A DNA stretch of 52,335 nt, from NCBI GenBank assembly GCA_012517935.1, contig JAAYUA010000077.1, positions 1 to 52,335 on the forward strand, written 5' to 3'. Within the stretch, counting starts at the first letter, position 1; each line of letters opens with the position of its first letter. The notes under the pieces are model-generated. The model saw only the letters and a program-made list of their open reading frames with translations. It had not been told where the DNA came from and made no database searches. Shown piece after piece: positions 45,769-52,335 of the stretch. Both the position numbers and the translations under genes were made by a program. This DNA is from Acetobacter sp. (GTDB lineage Bacteria > Pseudomonadota > Alphaproteobacteria > Acetobacterales > Acetobacteraceae).

Positions 45769-47874
45769 TCAATGGGGAGAGCTTAGCAAAACCCGGCTAT
45801 CCGTTACCTCAAGATGAGGATTCAGAAATCTTTCAGTCATCGCTTCCTCTGGCCAGTCTCCGGCCAGACGCGCAAAATCCTCTCCCTCCCGGACTGCGCG
45901 GAAAGGATCCGTGGATTGCCCTCGTGTTGCGCCCTCTGCATGGATCAAGACAGCTTGCGGCGTCCATATGACATCATGCCCGGATGCCCTGACCCGAAAA
46001 CAATAATCAAGATCATTGCAAGTGACAGGATAGGACTCATTAAAGCCACCAACGAGTTCAAAAATCTCGCGTGATGACATTAGACATGCGCCCGTTACGG
46101 CTGAAACGTCATGAGTGAAGGCAAGTTGTCCCATATATCCGGTGTCCTGAGCCGTGGCATAACGCCAGATATGCTTGGGATCCAATCCGGACAGCGCAAT
46201 TCCACCATGCTGGAGGCGACCATCAGGATAAAGGAGCCGGGCTCCAACAGCTCCGACATTCGGCCTTCCTGCCTGACGCACCAATTCTTCCAGCCAGTTT
46301 TTTTCCTTGGGAATAACTTCAATATCATCATTCAGAAAAAGTAAAAAATCTCCCCGCGCATGTCTTGCGCCAAAATTATTGAGTCTGGACCAGTTGAATG
46401 GACACTCCATTCTCAGCGTCTGGATGCATTCTTTCCTTTTTATGGCAAAAATATCTTCATATTTTCCTTGAAAATAGCTTCCATTATCAACAATTATGAC
46501 TTCAATTTCCAGCCATGAAGTGTCCTCAAGAAGCCCTTGAAGACAACGCTCCAGACGTTCCGGACTGTTTTTCGTTGGAATGATCACTGAAACAAGTGTT
46601 TTCTCTTTTGGCAACGGATATGAAATATATGTCCATATATACTGAAGTTTTTCACTAGGTTCTGTTTTTATCTCACCGACTTTGACGCCAGGATAAGATG
46701 ACTGAACATATTTTTCACATATCATCTTAAGGCCGGGAAATTGCGATGTTGTCACAGGGATACCCTGCCCCGCATATCCACTCCGACTATAAAGCATTAC
46801 TTCCGGTATATGCCGCACATTTTCCTGACCAAGTCCGTCAACAATCCTTAGCGCAAGATCATATCGCAACAGAGATGCCGGCAGATCTTCAATGCTCTCC
46901 AATCCCTTCAGGCATGCACGTCTGAATACAGCAAACTCTCCAATGAAATCGCCATAAAGGAGCATATTCCGCCCCCATCCCGGCCTGAAGACTGGCTGCC
47001 TGATATGGTCTTCCGCCCCCACATACGCCGTATCTGAATATATGAATAAAGCGTTATTATGAAAGTATATTTCTTCAGATAAACGTTCCATAGCTCCAGA
47101 AGAAAGAAAATCTCCGGGCTGCAGGATCATTACCCAGGGACTGCTTCCCATGCTGAATATATTTGACCACGAAAACACTTGATTTCCGCAAGAAGAAACA
47201 AAAATTATATTTGATTTTTCTCCGAATTTTTCTTCAAGATAATCGCTCACATATTGTGGAACCAGCGGAGCTATATGAAGATAAACAGTTATTGAAAACT
47301 CTGAATGCTGTTCAAGCAAAGACAGAAGAGTCTTTTCGACGAGGTCAGGTCGGACTGTTCCCACCTGAATAACAACGTCAATTCCAGATAAACCCACCGG
47401 GATTATGCCCGTGAAGAGTTTCGGCCTCTTCTTTTTTGCTATTTCAAACCATTGCAACCAGAGAAAACAGGCAAGTTCATCATCCGGCAATGCACCTTCC
47501 GGATAAAGCCAGTGCCATATCCGCCGATAATTCCGCGCCTCTTCAGACAGGGCAATCATACGCAAGACAGATAAAGGGTCTGAAAATCCCAGTGCGGTTT
47601 TCAGACCCTCAAAATCCGGCTCTCGCCCCAATCCATGTCGGTAGAAAAACCTCACACTCAATTCGTCGACATGCTTTCTGATGCCGTGAAGGCGACGAAA
47701 TTCTTCCGAACCCGTCACCTTGCAAATCAGGCTATCGACAGCCTCTGGCGAATGAAGCAACGCTGCTTCCGAAAGAATATCCTGAATTTCAGGCAGAAGC
47801 CCCAATGCTGTCCTGAAAATCAATATAGTCGTTGCGATCCGCTCCGGATCAATTCCCTCCGGCTTCAGCTTCAA
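45769..47874 (-). CDS. Large protein with two GT2 glycosyltransferase domains, 701 aa
   Basis: The C-terminal domain (about 425-660) is an O-antigen type family 2 glycosyltransferase: LVSVIIPTKNSPERLERCL, VIIVDNGS, the DXD in LFLNDDIEV, and VTGACLMSSREIFELVGGFNE. The middle (about 165-370) is a second GT2-like fold but its DXD position reads LQPGDFL, so it may be inactive or bind another donor. Residues 70-90 (FFYRHGLGREPDFEG) resemble DUF4214-type motifs. The start is TTG at 47874, overlapping the stop of the upstream gene as TTGA, which suggests coupled translation. The product is probably a chain-extending transferase for a surface polymer. Confidence 0.83.
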   Translation of the reverse strand: MKLKPEGIDPERIATTILIFRTALGLLPEIQDILSEAALLHSPEAVDSLICKVTGSEEFRRLHGIRKHVDELSVRFFYRHGLGREPDFEGLKTALGFSDPLSVLRMIALSEEARNYRRIWHWLYPEGALPDDELACFLWLQWFEIAKKKRPKLFTGIIPVGLSGIDVVIQVGTVRPDLVEKTLLSLLEQHSEFSITVYLHIAPLVPQYVSDYLEEKFGEKSNIIFVSSCGNQVFSWSNIFSMGSSPWVMILQPGDFLSSGAMERLSEEIYFHNNALFIYSDTAYVGAEDHIRQPVFRPGWGRNMLLYGDFIGEFAVFRRACLKGLESIEDLPASLLRYDLALRIVDGLGQENVRHIPEVMLYSRSGYAGQGIPVTTSQFPGLKMICEKYVQSSYPGVKVGEIKTEPSEKLQYIWTYISYPLPKEKTLVSVIIPTKNSPERLERCLQGLLEDTSWLEIEVIIVDNGSYFQGKYEDIFAIKRKECIQTLRMECPFNWSRLNNFGARHARGDFLLFLNDDIEVIPKEKNWLEELVRQAGRPNVGAVGARLLYPDGRLQHGGIALSGLDPKHIWRYATAQDTGYMGQLAFTHDVSAVTGACLMSSREIFELVGGFNESYPVTCNDLDYCFRVRASGHDVIWTPQAVLIHAEGATRGQSTDPFRAVREGEDFARLAGDWPEEAMTERFLNPHLEVTDSRVLLSSPH

Positions 47875-48833
47875 TCCGCGCAGCCTTCAAACACCACATC
47901 GCTCCCCGGCCCCGGACAGGCAAGATACATCAGGCGCCTGAGTTCAAGTCGGCCACGCGCCACGCTATCAAGAATCAGACCACAGACGAGGGACAGTGCT
48001 GACAGCATCATCAAGCCCGTAGCCAGAACCGCCGTCGGAAGGCGTGGCACCAACCCTGTGTTCATGTAATCGACCACGACAGGAAGACCAGCGACAATCC
48101 CCAAAAGAAAAAAAAGCACGGTTGGCACCATAAAAAACAGAAATGGCCGCTCATGCTTCACAAGATAAAGGATTGTTTTCAGGATCCGAAAACCATCACG
48201 ATAGGTTCGCAGTTTCGAAACAGACCCTTCCGGGCGTTCGACATATTTTGTGCTGATTTCCTCAATCGGCATCCCCAGATCCAGAGCGTGAACCGTCAAC
48301 TCCGTTTCGATCTCGAAGCCAGATGAAAATGCGGGGAAAGATTTCACAAACCGGCGCGAAAACACTCTGTAACCTGAAAGCATGTCACTCAGACGATTAC
48401 CAAAAATCGCCATGACCATACCCGTCAGAACGCGATTGCCCAATCGGTGCCCACGCCTGTAAGCCGCGACCCGATCCGTAACACGCGCGCCATTGACCAT
48501 ATCCAGACGTCGCTCACGCGCCGCAGCCAACAAGGCTGGCGCGGCTTCCGCTTCATACGTCGCATCGCCATCAGTCAGAATATAATAATCTGCTTCAATG
48601 TCCGCAAACATCCTGCACACGACATATCCCTTGCCCTGCCGTGTTTCGGAACGAACAACCGCACCAGCCTGCCGGGCAACCTCCTGCGTTCTGTCTGTCG
48701 AATTGTTGTCGTAAACATAGATGACAGCTTCAGGCAAAGCCTGCCGAAACCCCTGCACCACGGAAGCGATGGCGGCTTCTTCATTGTAGCAGGGAATGAG
48801 AACAGCGACCCGCTCCGCTGAAACTTTGTTCAT
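47871..48833 (-). CDS. Family 2 glycosyltransferase with C-terminal membrane helices, 320 aa
   Basis: The N-terminal GT2 domain has VAVLIPCYNEEAAIASVV, VYVYDNNSTDRT (as IYVYDNNSTDRT here), the catalytic DXD in ILTDGDATYEAEA, and SDMLSGYRVFSRRFV. The end has two hydrophobic helices (FLFFMVPTVLFFLLGIVAGL and AVLATGLMMLSALSLVCGLI). This is the dolichol/undecaprenyl-phosphate sugar synthase layout, so it probably loads a sugar on a lipid carrier at the membrane. It starts one base after the stop of the upstream yggT-like gene (TGATATG). Confidence 0.9.
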   Translation of the reverse strand: MNKVSAERVAVLIPCYNEEAAIASVVQGFRQALPEAVIYVYDNNSTDRTQEVARQAGAVVRSETRQGKGYVVCRMFADIEADYYILTDGDATYEAEAAPALLAAARERRLDMVNGARVTDRVAAYRRGHRLGNRVLTGMVMAIFGNRLSDMLSGYRVFSRRFVKSFPAFSSGFEIETELTVHALDLGMPIEEISTKYVERPEGSVSKLRTYRDGFRILKTILYLVKHERPFLFFMVPTVLFFLLGIVAGLPVVVDYMNTGLVPRLPTAVLATGLMMLSALSLVCGLILDSVARGRLELRRLMYLACPGPGSDVVFEGCAD

Positions 48834-48834
48834 A

Positions 48835-49206
48835 TCAGGAGAACCACGGCGTCATATTGCCACTCAGAAGAGAATAGTGAATCGCCCTCAAACCCGGAAT
48901 GACCAGATACTGGATGCCAAGCATCACCACCAAAGGTGACAGATCGACATTCCCGAATGACGGCAAAATATTGCGGATCGGTTGCAGAACGGGCTCCGTG
49001 ATACGCGCCAGAAAGTCACCAATGGTCCAGACCATACGATTCCGGCCATCCAGAACACCAAAGGCATACAGCATGCTGAACACGCAGTAGATAATCATGA
49101 CCCACTCATAAAGGTTGGCGATCATGACAAGCAGCCTGAAAATAGAAGTAATCAATGCTCCGGAACCCTCTGCGACCTCAAAACTGAACACCGGTCTGAT
49201 TGCCAT
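48835..49206 (-). CDS. YggT family membrane protein, 123 aa
   Basis: Two hydrophobic helices flank a conserved loop: ANLYEWVMIIYCVFSMLYAF, then ITEPVLQPIRNILPSFGNVD and LSPLVVMLGIQYLVIPGLRA. The ITEPVLxPIRxxLP motif is diagnostic of YggT. The family is membrane-bound and linked to osmotic response and cell shape, with unknown mechanism. ATG 49206 is preferred; the frame extends to a TTG at 49248. It opens the polysaccharide operon, with its stop one base before the next ATG. Confidence 0.87.
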   Translation of the reverse strand: MAIRPVFSFEVAEGSGALITSIFRLLVMIANLYEWVMIIYCVFSMLYAFGVLDGRNRMVWTIGDFLARITEPVLQPIRNILPSFGNVDLSPLVVMLGIQYLVIPGLRAIHYSLLSGNMTPWFS

Positions 49207-49254
49207 ACCGACAGCGGCAATCCTATCCGGGTGCCGGAAGCCATACAATACGTC

Positions 49255-49282
49255 TTGACAACCCAGAAGAGGAGGCTAAGTA
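49255..49282 (+). promoter_or_regulatory. Possible promoter of tRNA-Ala
   Basis: TTGACA (49255-49260), a perfect -35, is followed after 16 nt by TAAGTA and after 20 nt by TAAATA. One of these would be the -10. The tRNA begins at 49300. Confidence 0.45.
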
Positions 49283-49299
49283 AATATCCACATGAAAGT

Positions 49300-49375
49300 G
49301 GGGCTGTAGCTCAGTTGGGAGAGCGCCTCGTTCGCAATGAGGAGGTCAGGGGTTCGATTCCCCTCAGCTCCACCA
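49300..49375 (+). tRNA. tRNA-Ala(CGC)
   Basis: A 76-nt cloverleaf. The acceptor GGGGCTG pairs with CAGCTCC, keeping the G3:U70 wobble pair that marks alanine tRNAs. The anticodon loop TTCGCAA gives CGC, reading GCG. CCA is encoded. Confidence 0.97.
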
Positions 49376-49434
49376 GCCACTTTCCAAAATGCCAGAAGCC
49401 AGTCCTGCAGGACCAGCCCCCAGCCTTCCCTGAA

Positions 49435-51033
49435 TCAGAAATTCAGGACGGCACCCCCGGAAACCGCATTATCCGTGACATGATACGGACCATGCGCCGC
49501 CGAAGCACTGTGTTCATATTCCGTGATCAATGTCAGCCAATCGGTGATTTTCAGGTAAAGAGCGCCAATTTCAGCTTCATTGCGCCTGATCAACAGGGGA
49601 TTATCATCACCAGTGGCATTGTAGAGATTACTGACGCCATAGCTTCCGACAATCCTCAGGCGCTTGATCGGATTGTAGGATACCTGAACGTAATATCCTT
49701 CCGAATTGCGCTTGGCACCGTTATTGGCAATACCATCAAAGAACAGGCCCGTCGTTCCGACCCCACTTCCGTGATAGTAATACGCGACCCCCTGGAAGCC
49801 GGCATAATTGATCTTGCCCCCAACTTCCTCCGCCGTGGCCATAGCGCCTCGCGTCTCGGTCGCTGCAATGCGGCTGCCCTGAAGGTTCTGCTGATGCTGC
49901 GCCATGAAGCCAGCCCATACACGTCCGGTCACAGGGCCTTTCGCGAAGTCATAGGTCACTTTCGCCTGCGCCATCGGTGAACTGTGCTGCGTCGATGTTG
50001 CGGATACATCGCCTCCTGCAAAGTTAAACTCATCCAATGGCGTCATGACACCAACGGTTGCCTGCACGCCCTTCCAGACGGGAGAGGCGTAGGAAATCTG
50101 GGGAAGCCAGTCAGCATAGATATAACCGACACCAATACGGCCAAGAGACGTATTGGATGGGGCTGCATTGTTGCCGGTAATACCAACACTGGTCAGCGTC
50201 GCATCGCTGAGAATCGCATCAGAACCAAAAATACCCAGATCACGTCCAACCTTGAACGTGCCATATTTCTTGTTTCCGGCAGTCATGTAAATCTGTCGGA
50301 AATCAATGCCGGGAGTGCCCAACGCCACAGAACTTCCGCCCGAATTCGCATTCAGCGTGCCAACAGCGGCATTGTTTGTTCCTGGATACATTCCGAACAC
50401 AGCCGCGAGATCAATTCCACGCTGCGTCGTATTCATCTTCAGGATAAGACCTGCAGGCAAAAATCCGTTTCTGATCGACGATGAATCAAACCGGCTGCCC
50501 CCTTGCGACAGAGCGCCGAGAATGGCCGGACCGCCACTCGGACTGTTGAATGTATAAAATCCGTTAATAAACCCTGAAATATTAAAATCTATAGGACCAG
50601 CATGAAAAGTAATTCCTTGCCCGGGGACATATGTCGCAAACTTGACCACATCCTTGCTGTCCGTATTGAACTGGATACGTGCATCCTGAAGCGCCTGCTG
50701 AGCAGCAGCCGCACTGGCTGCGGCACGATCTGCGGCTGTTTTTGCTTCAATCAAATAAGCCGGACCATCGGCCCCATGCTGCCGTCCACGGCGTGAGGAT
50801 ATGCGTTGCTCACGCGCATGACCCTGCGTCTCTGCACTTTCCATTTGCACACGATGGACGTGCTTTGCCATCAGAACGCGATATTCCCCAGACGTCAGGC
50901 TGCCTTTCGCCTTCAGAATCTCCAGAAGATCCGTGTAATCGTCAGCCCGTCCAACCGCAGGCATCAGGGCAAGTCCCCCGACCCCCACAGTTCCCAGCAG
51001 CCAGATGCGAAGAATCTTTTTACAATCAATCAT
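49435..51033 (-). CDS. Outer-membrane porin, 532 aa
   Basis: Residues 1-30 are a signal peptide (LLGTVGVGGLALMPAVGRA). Residues 31-120 are helical and Ala/Arg-rich, with DLLEILKAKGSLTSGEYRVL and AAASAAAAQQALQDARIQ, a likely trimer coiled coil. From about residue 140 the sequence is beta-strand rich, with short Gly/Asn turns and alternating aromatic residues. The protein ends in Phe (SGGAVLNF), the usual signal for barrel insertion. It matches the acetic acid bacterial porins that carry DUF3138-like or general porin features; specificity is unknown. GGATAA lies upstream of the start. Confidence 0.88.
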   Translation of the reverse strand: MIDCKKILRIWLLGTVGVGGLALMPAVGRADDYTDLLEILKAKGSLTSGEYRVLMAKHVHRVQMESAETQGHAREQRISSRRGRQHGADGPAYLIEAKTAADRAAASAAAAQQALQDARIQFNTDSKDVVKFATYVPGQGITFHAGPIDFNISGFINGFYTFNSPSGGPAILGALSQGGSRFDSSSIRNGFLPAGLILKMNTTQRGIDLAAVFGMYPGTNNAAVGTLNANSGGSSVALGTPGIDFRQIYMTAGNKKYGTFKVGRDLGIFGSDAILSDATLTSVGITGNNAAPSNTSLGRIGVGYIYADWLPQISYASPVWKGVQATVGVMTPLDEFNFAGGDVSATSTQHSSPMAQAKVTYDFAKGPVTGRVWAGFMAQHQQNLQGSRIAATETRGAMATAEEVGGKINYAGFQGVAYYYHGSGVGTTGLFFDGIANNGAKRNSEGYYVQVSYNPIKRLRIVGSYGVSNLYNATGDDNPLLIRRNEAEIGALYLKITDWLTLITEYEHSASAAHGPYHVTDNAVSGGAVLNF

Positions 51034-51480
51034 TTTTATTATCCACGCGATCCGCCTGAAATCCCAGGAAAGATCCTCACCATGCCCAAGGATTACGTTC
51101 TCTTAAGAAGCCTCATAAGCAGGATACCATCTCGAAACAACTCGTCTGCAAGGAAGAAAAACAACCGGAACAAGGTCCTGTTTCCAGTTGAAAAGGAGAC
51201 AGGTCTGCCGTTCCTGCGGTCAGCAGGACGCTCTAATTTGCGGATGACAGAAATACGATTATTTATAAAATCGCTGATTCAGAAAACACTGTTGTCATCC
51301 GGTGCCATATTGCACCACATCCCTGCTTTCCCGTTTCCATCGGGAACCCTCCCTTGCACAGCCCGCTTTTCAGGAAGCGCAAGGCCGGTACAGCCCCCCG
51401 GAATACACGGAATTTTGAACAGGCAAACCACATTCAAAAGGCAACTGTGGCAACCATTCAGGCATCACATCAGGAAGGGC
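51034..51480. other. Gap between the porin gene and dnaQ
   Basis: About 450 nt contain the porin promoter region and the dnaQ 3' end. I find no believable gene or strong hairpin. A short inverted pair CGAT..ATCG around 51256-51272 encloses an AT-rich core and may be part of the porin promoter. Confidence 0.5.
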
Positions 51481-52155
51481 TCACATATCCCACACAGGCT
51501 CGGACATCTTCCCGACGAATGCCTTATGGGCTTCGAGCTCCACCGACGATGGCACAACGCGTAACCGGCGACGCTCTTCTGGTGCCGCATATTGAACGCC
51601 CGGCAAGGCATCGTCCGCAGCGCCAAGCCCCAGACCATGCTGCCGTCCCCCCAGAAGCTCGATATAAACTTCAGCAAGAAGCTTGCAGTCCAGAAGCGCA
51701 TTATGTGTTGTGCGTTCAGAAAGATCGATACTGAACCGGCGACACAGGGCATCAAGACTGTTTGGCATGCCCGGAAACATCTCACGCGCCATTGTCAGCG
51801 TATCAACCATCCGCTCCTTCGCCAGCACAGGAAAACCGGATCGTTCCAACTCTGCATTCATGAAGCCAAAGTCGAACGGCGCATTATGCGCAATCAGTTC
51901 ATCCTCTCCAACGAAATCAAGAAATCCTTGTGCAATTGAAGAAAATTTTGGCTTCCCACGCAGATCTTCAGCCGTGAAACCATGCACCTTCGTCGCCTCA
52001 GGCGGAATATCACGCTCCGGATCGATCAGCACATGGAAAGACTCACCCGTCGGCAAGTCTCCGATCAGTTCCAGTGCCGCGATTTCAATGACCCGATCCC
52101 CATCCAGCGGATCAAAACCCGTGGTTTCCGTATCGAAAAGAATGCTTCGTTTCAT
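51481..52155 (-). CDS. dnaQ: DNA polymerase III epsilon subunit (proofreading exonuclease)
   Basis: The 3'-5' exonuclease removes misincorporated nucleotides. The DEDD acidic residues are in ILFDTETTGFDP (Exo I), LIAHNAPFDFGFMN (Exo II) and HNALLDCKLLAEVY (Exo III), which includes the catalytic His. The C-terminal part (after about 180) is the stretch that binds the polymerase alpha subunit. Length 224 is normal for alphaproteobacteria. The start ATG overlaps the coaE stop as ATGA, so translation is probably coupled. Confidence 0.94.
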   Translation of the reverse strand: MKRSILFDTETTGFDPLDGDRVIEIAALELIGDLPTGESFHVLIDPERDIPPEATKVHGFTAEDLRGKPKFSSIAQGFLDFVGEDELIAHNAPFDFGFMNAELERSGFPVLAKERMVDTLTMAREMFPGMPNSLDALCRRFSIDLSERTTHNALLDCKLLAEVYIELLGGRQHGLGLGAADDALPGVQYAAPEERRRLRVVPSSVELEAHKAFVGKMSEPVWDM

Positions 52156-52335
52156 ATCAACCCGCCTGTCTCATCCCGTCCGCGCAGACGCTTCAGAAAA
52201 CATCTGACTGCCCGCTCCGTCTCCATCATCGACAGACCAGTTCTGATAACAGCATCAGCCTTGCGCCTGCGAAATGCATCTGGAAGCTGCCGTGCAATCA
52301 GACGCTCGACCTCCTGACGACTGATCTGACGCCCC
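52152..52335 (-). CDS. coaE: Dephospho-CoA kinase, C-terminal part (cut by window edge)
   Basis: The last 60 codons of the frame are visible and end in TGA inside the dnaQ start. The text RQEVERLIARQLPDAFRRRK, then ADAVIRTGLSMMET, matches the CoaE end, where 'RQ.p...K...AD.vi.tg' is typical. CoaE phosphorylates dephospho-CoA in the last CoA step. The coaE-dnaQ order is usual in this group. The P-loop is outside the window. Confidence 0.8.
   Translation of the reverse strand, partial: GRQISRQEVERLIARQLPDAFRRRKADAVIRTGLSMMETERAVRCFLKRLRGRDETGGLI

Noticed and set aside
49399-49412. Palindrome GTCCTGCAGGAC downstream of the porin gene as a terminator
   Set aside because: It has no loop and no T-tract on the porin side, so it cannot be supported as a terminator.
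48982-49980. Plus-strand reading frame of 332 codons over tRNA-Ala and porin
   Set aside because: It contains [20 protein letters not shown], the known tRNA-derived artefact, and otherwise mirrors the porin gene.
1-52335. CRISPR array, prophage or insertion sequence
   Set aside because: I looked for regularly spaced repeats, integrase or transposase motifs and target-site duplications and saw none.

Overview
This window is chromosomal DNA from an alphaproteobacterium, most likely an acetic acid bacterium (Acetobacteraceae). The reasons are the order pyrB - dihydroorotase-like - plsY - dprA - topA - RNB nuclease, a SAM-II type riboswitch ahead of metZ, an RNase E with an acidic insert in its S1 domain, the coaE-dnaQ pair, a SatP/YaaH acetate transporter, and base composition and codon use typical of that family. 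The species cannot be fixed from the sequence alone. Nearly everything is core metabolism and information processing. I see no insertion sequence, prophage, CRISPR array or toxin-antitoxin pair. Both ends cut genes: an M3 oligoendopeptidase on the left and coaE on the right, both on the minus strand.

Layout. 1-2.7 kb: truncated peptidase, a small exported protein, a DUF1653-cytochrome b561 fusion, an exported DUF2501 protein and tRNA-Gly(CCC). 2.8-5.6 kb: SAM-II riboswitch, metZ, apaG, folE. 5.6-8.7 kb: a periplasmic protein made only of POTRA repeats, a TPR/GT9-like protein and a DeoR regulator. 8.7-9.36 kb: an AT-rich gene-free stretch with nested inverted repeats. 9.36-20 kb: a long co-directional run pyrB-pyrX-plsY-dprA-topA-RNB nuclease-S41 protease-DUF1491. 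20-25.1 kb: an OmpA-like protein, gloB, a methyltransferase and a lone flhA. 25.4-31.9 kb: a tiny membrane protein, uvrB and rne, then a Tat-exported amidase. 32-36.5 kb: moaB, an ornithine decarboxylase with a structured leader, a YihY-type membrane protein, RlpA and SatP. 36.8-42.9 kb: mutS, glnD, tRNA-Leu(CAG). 43-49.4 kb: a minus-strand surface-polysaccharide operon (yggT, two glycosyltransferases, gmhA and a mosaic pyruvyl-transferase/glycosyltransferase-like protein), with tRNA-Ala(CGC) diverging. 49.4-52.3 kb: a porin, dnaQ and the end of coaE.

How the genes work together. The central run couples pyrimidine synthesis, phospholipid synthesis and DNA handling, as in other alphaproteobacteria. 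Its dihydroorotase homologue has lost the metal-binding HxH, so it is probably a structural partner of PyrB. The polysaccharide operon combines sugar-phosphate isomerisation with chain assembly and modification for LPS or a related surface polymer.

The least ordinary items are regulatory or architectural: a 55-codon arginine-rich reading frame that ends 5 nt before the ornithine decarboxylase start; a hairpin that competes with the SAM-II pseudoknot; a hairpin that would hide the best uvrB ribosome-binding site; the DUF1653-b561 fusion; an RNase R-like enzyme without its N-terminal RNA-binding domains; and the 679-residue mosaic polysaccharide protein. None is proven here. Each is stated with what would test it.
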